Shown here one piece after another: positions 1 to 5,668 of a DNA stretch of 8,841 nt. Each line of letters opens with the position of its first letter. The first letter of the stretch is position 1. Under the pieces are notes generated by a model that saw nothing but the letters and a program-made list of their open reading frames with translations, had not been told where the DNA came from and searched no databases. The stretch is taken from assembly GCA_039934635.1 (NCBI GenBank), contig JBDTLT010000228.1, forward strand, positions 1 to 8,841. The letters run 5' to 3'. A program made the translations under genes and the position numbers. The stretch is from DATLFA01 sp039934635. GTDB taxonomy: Bacteria > Actinomycetota > Acidimicrobiia > Acidimicrobiales > WLNW01.

Positions 1-198
1 TGCCACCACGCACACAGAGTGCCGCAGCGGCGCGTCCGGATCGGCGGTTGCCCAGCACGTGGGTAGTTCGCCGATGATGTTCAGGGGGCCACGCGATCTG
101 CAGATGATGCAGCCCTCGGCGGTCAGTCGACGCGACCACTCGTCAGCGTCGGACCACACCACACCGCCGGTGGGTCCGAGGTCGACCGGCTCGTTCAC
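1..198 (-). CDS. HIT-family protein, N-terminal part (cut by window edge)
   Basis: Only the first 66 codons lie in the window, read on the minus strand from a GTG at 198-196; the gene continues past position 1. The visible protein has a CxxC pair (C30, C33) followed by GPLNIIGELPTCWATADPD and then SVCVVA. This resembles the start of HIT (histidine triad) domains, where a CxxC often binds zinc and a beta-hairpin leads to the HxHxH nucleotide-binding motif. The triad would lie outside the window, so the call rests on the N-terminal pattern alone. HIT proteins are usually nucleotide hydrolases or transferases. The GTG overlaps the TGA of the upstream cupin gene (GTGA), and no good Shine-Dalgarno precedes it, which suggests translational coupling and one operon. 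Substrate cannot be told from this fragment. Confidence 0.62.
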   Translation of the reverse strand, partial: MNEPVDLGPTGGVVWSDADEWSRRLTAEGCIICRSRGPLNIIGELPTCWATADPDAPLRHSVCVVA

Positions 199-686
199 GC
201 AGATGTGGCTTTCGGCTTCCAGCCATCTGGCTTTTCGCACGGCACGGTGCCCATGCGCGCCGGAATCGTGATCTCGAGGCCGGCGATGTCATCGGATGTG
301 CGGAGCTCATTGTGCTTGACGCCGCCCGGTACGAACATGACGTCGCCCGCTTCTAGCCGCACCTCGGTGCCATCTTCATATTGCAGGTCGATCCAACCCT
401 TCATGATGAAGCCGATCTGCATCTCGCACTCGTGGTAGTGCCAGCCCGTCTCCGTCACCATGGCGCCGGTGGCCGTCGACAGCGTGGCGCGTACCCGCCC
501 GCCGCTCGCTTCTTCGAAACCAGCATCGAGATACTGGAGCCAGTCGCGGCGACCGGTCACGAAGCGCGAATTTGCTTTTGTCGCGAAATGCGGTGACATC
601 GGTGTCAGCGGCAGCGTGGCGTTGGCGAGTTCAGCCGCCCGTATGACGTGAACGGCTTCGGGTGCTTCGGGTTTCTTCGCGTTCAT
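195..686 (-). CDS. single-domain cupin protein
   Basis: A 163-residue protein with one cupin beta-barrel. Cupin motif 1 is seen at about residues 81-97 (GWHYHECEMQIGFIMKG), giving candidate metal ligands H83 and H85. The position usually held by Glu is Q90 when spacing to G97 is respected. Motif 2 is at 114-128 (GDVMFVPGGVKHNEL) with ligand H125. The 80 residues before motif 1 contain an Arg/Trp/Tyr-rich stretch (RFVTGRRDWLQYLDAG). Length fits small cupins that act as metal-dependent enzymes or small-molecule binders; the substrate is not identifiable. The start is well supported: GAGGAGA lies 7 nt before the ATG. It is the first gene of a minus-strand pair with the HIT-family gene (GTGA overlap). 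No signal peptide or membrane segment is seen, so it is probably cytoplasmic. Confidence 0.88.
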   Translation of the reverse strand: MNAKKPEAPEAVHVIRAAELANATLPLTPMSPHFATKANSRFVTGRRDWLQYLDAGFEEASGGRVRATLSTATGAMVTETGWHYHECEMQIGFIMKGWIDLQYEDGTEVRLEAGDVMFVPGGVKHNELRTSDDIAGLEITIPARMGTVPCEKPDGWKPKATSA

Positions 687-693
687 CCGTACG

Positions 694-700
694 TCTCCTC
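694..700 (-). promoter_or_regulatory. Shine-Dalgarno site of the cupin gene
   Basis: On the minus strand GAGGAGA ends 7 nt before the ATG at 686. It is one of only two strong ribosome-binding sites in the window and fixes the cupin start. Confidence 0.8.
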
Positions 701-765
701 GACTTGTCCCTGTCGCCGATTGCCGAACGGTAGTCGATGCGTTCCTAACCCTTTCCGACAGTCGG

Positions 766-795
766 TTGACGAGACGAACGTCTGTTCGATATCGT
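766..795 (+). promoter_or_regulatory. predicted sigma-A-type promoter for a leaderless transcript
   Basis: TTGACG at 766-771 and TATCGT at 790-795 are separated by 18 bp, and the -10 matches the actinobacterial TANNNT pattern. Seven bases separate the -10 box from the ATG at 803, so transcription would begin on or next to the start codon. The 51-residue ORF that begins there has no Shine-Dalgarno, which agrees with a leaderless mRNA. The sequence match is direct observation; promoter activity is inferred. Confidence 0.55.
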
Positions 796-802
796 GTCGC
801 AC

Positions 803-958
803 ATGGACAATCTCGAATCCCTCAAGGGCGAGCTCGAGCGTGAGCGCCGATCCCTCGCGATGCTGCCGCCGACGTCGCCGATCTCACGCGAAAAAGCCAT
901 CGACCTGATTCGTCGATGCCAAGCGGCCATCGCTGCCGCGCAGGGCCGCATCGGTTAG
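803..958 (+). CDS. small hypothetical protein, 51 residues
   Basis: The frame runs from ATG 803 to TAG 956-958. The peptide starts MDNLESLKGELERERRSLAM, has a short Pro-containing turn (LPPTSP), and continues with a second helix-like part (REKAIDLIRRCQAAIAAAQG). Both halves are charged and helical in pattern, like a small helical hairpin, and there is no membrane segment. A predicted leaderless promoter sits immediately upstream. Its last 43 bases overlap the following DUF3626 frame if that gene starts at ATG 916, so the two may be translationally linked. I do not recognise the family. It could be a partner or regulator of the DUF3626 protein, or an N-terminal piece split off by a frameshift, but nothing in the sequence decides this. 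Confidence 0.5.
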   Translation: MDNLESLKGELERERRSLAMLPPTSPISREKAIDLIRRCQAAIAAAQGRIG

Positions 959-2055
959 CCGAAACCCGTCGACGCGTCGCGCTGATCTGCGCTGAACTGG
1001 CGACCGTGGTGGCGGATGTGGCAGTCGAGGTGATCAGACATCGTGCGCGGCGCGAACGCGACGATGCGCTCTCGCGTTGGCATCTGCTGATCGACGGGGA
1101 TCGCTTTGGGGACCTCGACGCATGGGCGTCTCGTCTTGCCATAGCCGGTCGGGTCACGCTGAATTTCCATCCTGATCGTGTGACCCGTTCGGGGGCTACC
1201 GTTTCGGCCGGACTGTTGGCCGACGGCCGTTACCTGAGCCAGTGGATCACCGGCATATCGAGCGGCAGCCGATCGGCTGTCGCGGGCGGCGAACGGCAGC
1301 GATTCGAGCGGGCGTTGTTCGATGGTGTGTACGACACGGCCGATCCGTCGACGCACGAGTTCCCGGTGTACGGAGCGCTGGATCTCACGCGGGATCCTCA
1401 CGGCGCATCGCCCCGCTTCGGATCGAGCTACTTCGTGCTCGAACCGCACGTGCGCACCCGCACCACACTGTGCGTAGGGGACAGTCATCTGGGTCCGCGT
1501 GATGTCGGCACGTTCGACGCGGCGTGCAGCGTGCTTGCCGGGCTCGTCGAGCAGGCTGCGGCAGGATCGTTGCTCGAGCGCGGGCTCGGCATCGACGACT
1601 TGTTCCACATGCTCGACCCCGGGACCGAGCCCGCCGTGCCGAGTCGTTGCCTCGACGGCTATGTCGAGGCCCAAGTACACGGAGGCGTCGACCTCGCGAC
1701 CGATGTCGAAGCGATCGTGCTCGATCCGTCGTTCGCCGGCACCGATACCGAACGGGATATCGCTGCAGCGGCTCGTCGCTATCGATTCGAGCTCCGTTGG
1801 CATGGTGGATCGCGCCTCGCAATCGATGACGTGCCGCCTGACTTTCGCGGGCCGACGATGTCGCCGCTCGCGCGACGAGTCGCACGCCACGACGGCGTCG
1901 TCGATGCGTGCGCGATCGGGGTCGCGGCGCAACGGATCCGGATCGATCGTCCAGCACCGGGCGGCGATCCGCCCGACAGCGAACTGCAGCAACTCAAGTA
2001 CCTCTGGCACACCGTGCTGGCGCACGGACACGACACGGTTCGAGCGCAAGGCTGA
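916..2055 (+). CDS. DUF3626 family protein
   Basis: A 379-residue frame whose body matches what I recall of DUF3626 (Pfam), a family of unknown function. Hallmarks in order: RVTLNFHPDR (79-88); GRYLSQWITGISSGSRS (104-120); GGERQRFERALFDGVYD (124-140); YGALDL (152-157); SPRFGSSYFVLE (165-176); GDS (188-190); YVEAQVHGGVDLATDVEAIV (249-268); WHGG (295-298); DFRGP (309-313); and a C-terminal LKYLWHTVLAHG (360-371). The many fixed His, Arg, Glu and Gly positions suggest an enzyme; no reaction is established. The length is in the family's usual range. The start is uncertain: ATG 916 has no Shine-Dalgarno and lies inside the preceding small ORF, while GTG codons at 1006, 1009 and 1018 would still precede the conserved core. 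No signal peptide or membrane span is seen. A long antisense frame over the same DNA lacks any family pattern. Confidence 0.82.
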   Translation: MPSGHRCRAGPHRLAETRRRVALICAELATVVADVAVEVIRHRARRERDDALSRWHLLIDGDRFGDLDAWASRLAIAGRVTLNFHPDRVTRSGATVSAGLLADGRYLSQWITGISSGSRSAVAGGERQRFERALFDGVYDTADPSTHEFPVYGALDLTRDPHGASPRFGSSYFVLEPHVRTRTTLCVGDSHLGPRDVGTFDAACSVLAGLVEQAAAGSLLERGLGIDDLFHMLDPGTEPAVPSRCLDGYVEAQVHGGVDLATDVEAIVLDPSFAGTDTERDIAAAARRYRFELRWHGGSRLAIDDVPPDFRGPTMSPLARRVARHDGVVDACAIGVAAQRIRIDRPAPGGDPPDSELQQLKYLWHTVLAHGHDTVRAQG

Positions 2056-2086
2056 CGCGACGAGGTCGGGTGTCCGCGGCGTTGGC

Positions 2087-2092
2087 TATGGT
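2087..2092 (+). promoter_or_regulatory. possible -10 box for a leaderless transcript
   Basis: TATGGT fits TANNNT and is followed by 7 bases and then ATG 2100, the same geometry as the promoter before the 51-residue ORF. No convincing -35 is seen at normal spacing. It is used here, weakly, to prefer ATG 2100 as the start of the pentapeptide-repeat gene. Confidence 0.35.
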
Positions 2093-2099
2093 CGTCGAT

Positions 2100-2780
2100 A
2101 TGGGTTGGATCGATCCGGTCGACGTGTACGCATTGCCGCCGCGACTGTCGGACCCCGAGACGCGGGTCGTTTGGGCGGGAGCGTTCGAGCATTCGGGGGA
2201 CACCCGTTGGGAGCTCTTCGACGCCGAAGTGCAGGCGACCTCGCTCGCACTCGATCGATGCGACGCGCTCGAGATCGAGAACTCCACACTCGATGGCGTC
2301 ACCTTCGCGGGCCAACCGATGCCACGGGTGAGCGCATCGCGAACCGTTCTGATCAATTGCGATCTCAGCGGTGCTCGATTCGACTCATTGCGCAATGTGC
2401 GGTTCGTGGACTGCAAATTGGTTGGAGCCGACTTCGCGGCCGCGCAACTCGTCGACGTCTCGTTCGAGCGCTGTGTGCTGCGCATCGTCAACTTCCGTAT
2501 GGTCAAGCTGCGCCGCGTGCAGTTCGTCGACTGCACGTTGTTCGACGTCGACGCCCTCGATCTCGATGCCGAAGACGTGGCCTTCAGCGGTTCGGATCTC
2601 GAGAAGGTCAACATCGATCGGCTACGGGCACGCCGGGTCGATCTCCGCGGTGCCCGCCGTCTCGGGCTCGAACGGGTTGGCTCGCTGAGCGGTTGCCTGA
2701 TCGAGGACCGTCAACTCGCGCCGTTGAATTTCGCACTGGCCTTCGCCGCCGGTCTCGACATCGAGCGCTCGGCTGGCTGA
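2100..2780 (+). CDS. pentapeptide-repeat protein
   Basis: A 226-residue protein (from ATG 2100) built largely of five-residue repeats of the A(D/N)LXX type, from about residue 45 to 190. Clear units include CDLSG ARFDS, VRFVD CKLVG ADFAA AQLVD VSFER CVLRI VNFRM, AFSGS DLEKV and VDLRG. Such repeats form a right-handed quadrilateral beta-helix. Known members include DNA mimics that protect gyrase (Qnr/MfpA type), but most have no assigned role, and nothing here supports a gyrase function specifically. The first 40 residues (MGWIDPVDVY and on) are outside the repeats. Alternative in-frame starts are ATG 2088 and GTG 2070, the latter with an AGG 4 nt upstream. It follows the DUF3626 gene by 44 bp on the same strand and converges with the zinc-ribbon-like gene. 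No signal peptide or membrane span is seen. Confidence 0.85.
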   Translation: MGWIDPVDVYALPPRLSDPETRVVWAGAFEHSGDTRWELFDAEVQATSLALDRCDALEIENSTLDGVTFAGQPMPRVSASRTVLINCDLSGARFDSLRNVRFVDCKLVGADFAAAQLVDVSFERCVLRIVNFRMVKLRRVQFVDCTLFDVDALDLDAEDVAFSGSDLEKVNIDRLRARRVDLRGARRLGLERVGSLSGCLIEDRQLAPLNFALAFAAGLDIERSAG

Positions 2781-2794
2781 GCGCAGGAGGAGGC

Positions 2795-3112
2795 CTATCG
2801 GTGGGCCGTCGGCAGCAGTTCCAGCGCCTGATGAATGTCGATGAGGTCGTCGTGGTTGATGGCCTCACCTTGCGCGGGACGCTCCGCGAACTCCAGTGGA
2901 AGATTCCAATGCTCGACGGGCACCCCAGCGCGCAGCAGCAGCGTCACGGCGCCCATGCCCGCGTCTTTGACCGAGGTCATCGCGCAGATCGGGCAGCGGA
3001 ACCGGTAGGAGTGGTGCCTGGTTTCGACGCAGCGCCGCACCGTGACGTCGTCACAATGGACCTCGATGTCCCCACAATCGGGGCATGACGCACGCACGAC
3101 GCCGATCAGCAT
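2795..3112 (-). CDS. small zinc-ribbon-like protein
   Basis: A 105-residue protein with CPDC at 10-13 and CPIC at 40-43, the paired CxxC knuckles of a zinc ribbon, separated by a beta-rich stretch (VHCDDVTVRRCVETRHHSYRF, shown in part). The rest is a short helical domain (VTLLLRAGVPVEHWNLPLEF, then HDDLIDIHQALELL). I have a general memory of similar short hypothetical proteins in actinobacterial genomes, with a ribbon followed by an 'L..AGV....W.LP.E' segment and a 'HDDLLDFH' tail; none has a function known to me. It could bind nucleic acid or a protein partner. ATG 3112 has no clear Shine-Dalgarno. The stop lies 14 bp from the stop of the convergent pentapeptide gene, leaving no room for a separate terminator. 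Confidence 0.72.
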   Translation of the reverse strand: MLIGVVRASCPDCGDIEVHCDDVTVRRCVETRHHSYRFRCPICAMTSVKDAGMGAVTLLLRAGVPVEHWNLPLEFAERPAQGEAINHDDLIDIHQALELLPTAHR

Positions 3113-3438
3113 CGTGAACGAATCGGACGCCGACGCCGATCATTAAGCCTTTCTGTCGCCGGATGTTGTCGACGAACGGCGAGGTGGTGGTGTCGACCAC
3201 CGTGCGGTGAATGGGCGCATTCTCACTGTGGCTGATGCCCTTTCATGCCCCCTGACCTGGATGAATCGAGCTTCAAGAAGCGACAAGAAGGATTGGTAGC
3301 CCTGGCCGTCGTCATTGGTGCGCTGTCATTGTTTGCGACGCCGGTGAGAACTTCGTGTGAACGCACGCGCGCGAACCAATTTCTCGGCGTCGCAATCGTT
3401 ACCCTTTGCGTTTCGTGGACAGCGGATGGAGATGAACC
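3113..3438. other. 326-bp gap without a convincing gene, lower GC
   Basis: The stretch lies between the starts of two divergent genes, so it should hold their control regions. Its right half (about 3240-3440) is visibly poorer in GC, roughly 50-57% by rough count of three lines. A 6-bp stem with a 4-base loop is present at 3186-3201 (GGTGGT-GTCG-ACCACC); it has no T-run, so it is not a standard terminator and may be an operator or chance. A plus-strand frame opening at ATG 3245 encodes two hydrophobic stretches (GLVALAVVIGALSLFATPV and FLGVAIVTLCVSW), but it has no Shine-Dalgarno and then runs out of frame through the next gene. It may be a decayed membrane-protein fragment and is not called as a gene. 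Confidence 0.5.
3428..3431 (+). promoter_or_regulatory. Shine-Dalgarno site deciding a GTG start
   Basis: GGAG is followed by 7 bases and then GTG 3439. This supports the 103-residue ORF over the competing frame that opens at 3245. Confidence 0.6.
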
Positions 3439-3750
3439 GTGGCGCAGCACACGCGTTACTCAGGCGAGACTGTTGAGATCTTCGGTTGGACGCCGTCAGG
3501 TCAACCAATTCCGTGCCTACGTTCGCACGACCTCGGTGAAAATGCCGGAGATCAGGCGTTCGTCGACGAACGCGCGATGTATTGGGACGGCGACGCTTGG
3601 CAACCACTGCTGTGGAAAGACTTCGCGGTGTGGACCAAGGCCGACGCCAGTCCGAAACGACGTGCGTCAGACGTTCAAGACGTCCAGGTCGAACTCGATT
3701 TCCCGGTCGACTTCCGTGACGAGATCGACGTGAGGATTCCCGCCGAGTAG
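3439..3750 (+). CDS. hypothetical protein, 103 residues, acidic and Trp-rich
   Basis: Begins at GTG 3439 behind a good GGAG site and ends at TAG 3748-3750. The protein is soluble in character and has five Trp residues in its middle (W17, W49, W54, W59, W65), including AMYWDGDAWQPLLWKDFAVW. The C-terminal tail alternates acidic and hydrophobic residues (VQDVQVELDFPVDFRDEIDV), which looks like beta strands. No signal peptide, membrane span or Cys/His metal site is seen. I do not recognise the family. Its left flank is the lower-GC gap and its right flank the repeat-rich leader of the dioxygenase gene, so it appears to be its own transcription unit. Confidence 0.55.
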   Translation: MAQHTRYSGETVEIFGWTPSGQPIPCLRSHDLGENAGDQAFVDERAMYWDGDAWQPLLWKDFAVWTKADASPKRRASDVQDVQVELDFPVDFRDEIDVRIPAE

Positions 3751-3853
3751 CACCCGGGCGGATCAGCGAAAGTCTCGGCCCACCCGCGGCGGCCAACGAC
3801 TCCTTGACGGGCGACCATTCCGTTGCGAAGGTAATGGAGGGCCGCCCGGGGTG
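3751..3853. repeat. GC-rich direct and inverted repeats upstream of the dioxygenase gene
   Basis: Three related arms lie between the 103-residue ORF and the dioxygenase start. Arm A at 3751-3761 is CACCCGGGCGG. Arm B at 3781-3794 is CACCCGCGGCGGCC. Arm C at 3840-3853 is GGCCGCCCGGGGTG, whose reverse complement matches arm B at 12 of 14 bases and arm A at 11 bases with one extra G. Arm C ends 14 nt before ATG 3868. In RNA, arm C could pair with either A or B, giving two mutually exclusive stems. There is no T-run. It could be a terminator-like stem, a regulatory leader or a chance feature of GC-rich DNA. Confidence 0.4.
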
Positions 3854-3867
3854 AGAATGGTGGGGAA

Positions 3868-4737
3868 ATGGCCGTGACATCGGACATCATCATCGAGCCG
3901 CTGGCGGCGACTCTCGGCGCCACGGTGCGCGGGATGCGCCTTGCCGCGCTCGACGATGCAACGTGGCAGGTGGTCGAGGACGCATTCAACACCTACGCGC
4001 TCTTGTTGTTCCCGGATCAATACCTGAACGACGACGAGCAGATGGCGTTGGGTCGTCGCTTCGGTCAACTCGAGCAGGGGCTGACGCTCGCCGCGTTGAG
4101 CAACGTGACGCCGGAAGGCGGCGTGCGCCGCGCGGACGGTGTGATCATGCAGATGCTGCGGGGCAACGAGGGCTGGCACACCGATAGCTCGTACATGCCG
4201 CTCGCCGCCAAGGCATCGATGCTGTCGGCACACGTCGTGCCACCGTCGGGCGGCGAGACCGAGTGGGCCGACATGCGCGCGGCATACGACGCGCTCGACG
4301 ACGCGACAAAAGCGCGCATCGCACCGTTGAGCGCCTTCCATTCGATCCGCTACTCCCAGGCCCAGCTCGGCTTTGCCGACATCGTCAACTCGTATGGCTA
4401 CGACGTGGAGGACCCGCCCCTGCGACCGCTGGTCAAAGTGCATCCGGTCACCGGGCGTCCCGCGCTCTACATCGGCCGTCACGCGCACGCCATCCCGGGG
4501 CTCTCTGCCGATGAGTCACAACGGCTGCTCGCCGAGCTGCTGGACTTCGCGTGTCGAGCTCCGCGTACCTACCGGCATCGATGGGCGCCGGGCGATATCG
4601 CGGTGTGGGACAACCGCTGCGTGCTGCATCACGCGTGCACCTACGACTACACCGAACCCCGCGTGATGAAGCACACGCGTATCTCAGGCGAGGCCACCGA
4701 GGTGGCTCCCCACTGTGGCTACGCGACCGCGTCGTGA
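3868..4737 (+). CDS. TfdA/TauD-family Fe(II)/2-oxoglutarate dioxygenase
   Basis: A 289-residue cytoplasmic enzyme of usual length for the family, which couples oxidative decarboxylation of 2-oxoglutarate to hydroxylation of an organic substrate. The iron-binding facial triad is visible: H104 and D106 in WHTDSSY, and H254 in WDNRCVLHH. R265, 11 residues after H254, fits the arginine that binds the 2-oxoglutarate C5 carboxylate (R266 in TauD, R273 in TfdA). The stretches WHTDSSYMPLAAKASMLSA and GGETEWADMRAAYDALDD read more like TfdA (2,4-D dioxygenase) relatives than TauD. The position of TauD R270, which binds the taurine sulfonate, is H269 here, so taurine is an unlikely substrate; the true one is unknown. 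Start: ATG 3868 follows TGGGGAA closely; GTG 3874, two codons on, has better spacing from that GGGG and is possible. modB follows after 59 bp on the same strand. Confidence 0.9.
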   Translation: MAVTSDIIIEPLAATLGATVRGMRLAALDDATWQVVEDAFNTYALLLFPDQYLNDDEQMALGRRFGQLEQGLTLAALSNVTPEGGVRRADGVIMQMLRGNEGWHTDSSYMPLAAKASMLSAHVVPPSGGETEWADMRAAYDALDDATKARIAPLSAFHSIRYSQAQLGFADIVNSYGYDVEDPPLRPLVKVHPVTGRPALYIGRHAHAIPGLSADESQRLLAELLDFACRAPRTYRHRWAPGDIAVWDNRCVLHHACTYDYTEPRVMKHTRISGEATEVAPHCGYATAS

Positions 4738-4778
4738 TCGGGCTGTCGCGGAGGTAGCGGGCGAGCGGAATCCACCAG

Positions 4779-4798
4779 ATCGCGTGGCTTCGCGCGAT
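4779..4798 (+). other. small hairpin over the modB start
   Basis: ATCGCG at 4779-4784 is complementary to CGCGAT at 4793-4798 across an 8-base loop. The right arm includes the first two bases of ATG 4797, so the stem could hide that codon, leaving ATG 4809 open. It may be chance in GC-rich DNA. Confidence 0.25.
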
Positions 4799-5651
4799 GC
4801 TTGCGGCCATGGCTACGACCAGCAAGGTGCCCCCGAAGCGTCGCCGAGGCCGCCGGCGCAGCCTGCCCCTGCCCGTACTGGTGCTCGCACTGGTGGCGAT
4901 CTCGTTCTTCGCGCTGCCCTTCGTCGGCCTGCTCTGGCGGGCGCCGTGGCGCGACGGCTGGTCGCTGCTCAGGTCGTCCGATGCGCTCGACGCGTTGAAG
5001 TTGTCGATCGTCTGCTCGCTGTGGTCGACCGCGTTCTCGGTCGTCTTCGGCGTGCCGCTGGCATGGCTTTTGGCGCGGGCCCGATTCCCGGGCCGCAGTG
5101 TGGTGCGCGCGTTGTGCACACTGTCGATGGTGCTACCGCCGGTCGTCGGCGGTGTCGCCTTGTTCTTCGCGCTCGGGCGGCGGGGCTTCGCGGGGCAGTG
5201 GCTCGACCGCTGGTTCGACATCCGCCTGCCCTTCACTACGGCCGGTGTCGTCGTGGCGCAGACCTTCGTGGCCATGCCCTTCTTGGTGATCACCGTCGAG
5301 GGTGCGATACGCCAACTCGATCCTCGCTACGAAGACGCGGCGCACACCCTCGGCGCGTCGCGCTGGTATGCGTTCCGCCGCGTCACGCTGCCGGCGATCC
5401 GACCCGCACTCATCGCGGGCGCGGTGCTGGCGTGGGCGCGGGCACTGGGTGAGTTCGGCGCGACGATCACGTTCGCCGGCAACTTTCCCCGCACCACGCA
5501 AACGCTGCCCCTGCTCACGTACCTCAAGCTCGAATCGAACCCACCCGAAGCGATCATCACCAGCCTCGTGTTGATGGCGGTGTCGTTCGCAGTGCTGGTC
5601 GCATTGCGCGAACGTTGGCTCGGTGGCATCGTACGGCCGCCCGCCGGCTGA
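4797..5651 (+). CDS. modB: molybdate ABC transporter permease ModB
   Basis: A 284-residue inner-membrane protein. A basic N-terminus (KRRRGRRR, 14-21) precedes about six hydrophobic segments near 24-46, 69-93, 107-127, 146-170, 203-220 and 253-272. The cytoplasmic EAA loop that contacts the ATPase is at 179-199 (EDAAHTLGASRWYAFRRVTL in part). It is followed by RALGEFGATITFAGNFPRTT (215-234) and QTLPLLTYL, the pattern typical of ModB-type molybdate permeases, as distinct from sulfate (CysT/CysW) permeases. It would form the channel half of a ModBC importer for molybdate (and perhaps tungstate). ATG 4797 and ATG 4809 are both possible; neither has a good Shine-Dalgarno. modC begins 17 bp after the stop, so the two genes are surely one operon. 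No modA is found next to them. Confidence 0.9.
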   Translation: MLAAMATTSKVPPKRRRGRRRSLPLPVLVLALVAISFFALPFVGLLWRAPWRDGWSLLRSSDALDALKLSIVCSLWSTAFSVVFGVPLAWLLARARFPGRSVVRALCTLSMVLPPVVGGVALFFALGRRGFAGQWLDRWFDIRLPFTTAGVVVAQTFVAMPFLVITVEGAIRQLDPRYEDAAHTLGASRWYAFRRVTLPAIRPALIAGAVLAWARALGEFGATITFAGNFPRTTQTLPLLTYLKLESNPPEAIITSLVLMAVSFAVLVALRERWLGGIVRPPAG

Positions 5652-5668
5652 AGAACTGACACTGCCGA

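Noticed and set aside
955..2049. A 364-codon open frame on the minus strand opposite the DUF3626 gene
   Set aside because: Its translation has no family pattern and is rich in Arg/Ala/Asp as expected for the antisense of GC-rich coding DNA, while the plus strand carries clear DUF3626 blocks.
803..2055. A toxin-antitoxin pair (51-residue ORF as antitoxin, DUF3626 as toxin)
   Set aside because: Size and order fit loosely, but DUF3626 has no established toxic activity that I know of and the small peptide has no antitoxin-like DNA-binding motif.
1499..3088. A 529-codon plus-strand open frame
   Set aside because: It runs across the DUF3626, pentapeptide and opposite-strand zinc-ribbon genes in another frame and reads as low-complexity Arg/Ser-rich sequence; it is a shadow.
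3186..3201. Hairpin GGTGGT-GTCG-ACCACC as a terminator
   Set aside because: There is no T-run on either side and it lies upstream of the starts of both flanking genes, so it does not end a transcript of either.
3115..3252. A minus-strand fragment reading APIHRTVVDTTTSPFVDNI and on, upstream of the zinc-ribbon gene
   Set aside because: It looks protein-like but is only a few dozen codons, has a stop just before it and overlaps the zinc-ribbon gene in another frame; no family could be named.
3804..3837. TTGACG at 3804-3809 as the -35 of a dioxygenase promoter
   Set aside because: No acceptable -10 (TANNNT) is found at 16-19 bp spacing; the nearest AT-rich bases (GGTAAT) are too far and a poor match.
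4750..4755. GGAGGT, a perfect-looking Shine-Dalgarno before modB
   Set aside because: No ATG, GTG or TTG in the modB frame follows at a workable distance; the nearest modB start is more than 40 bases away.
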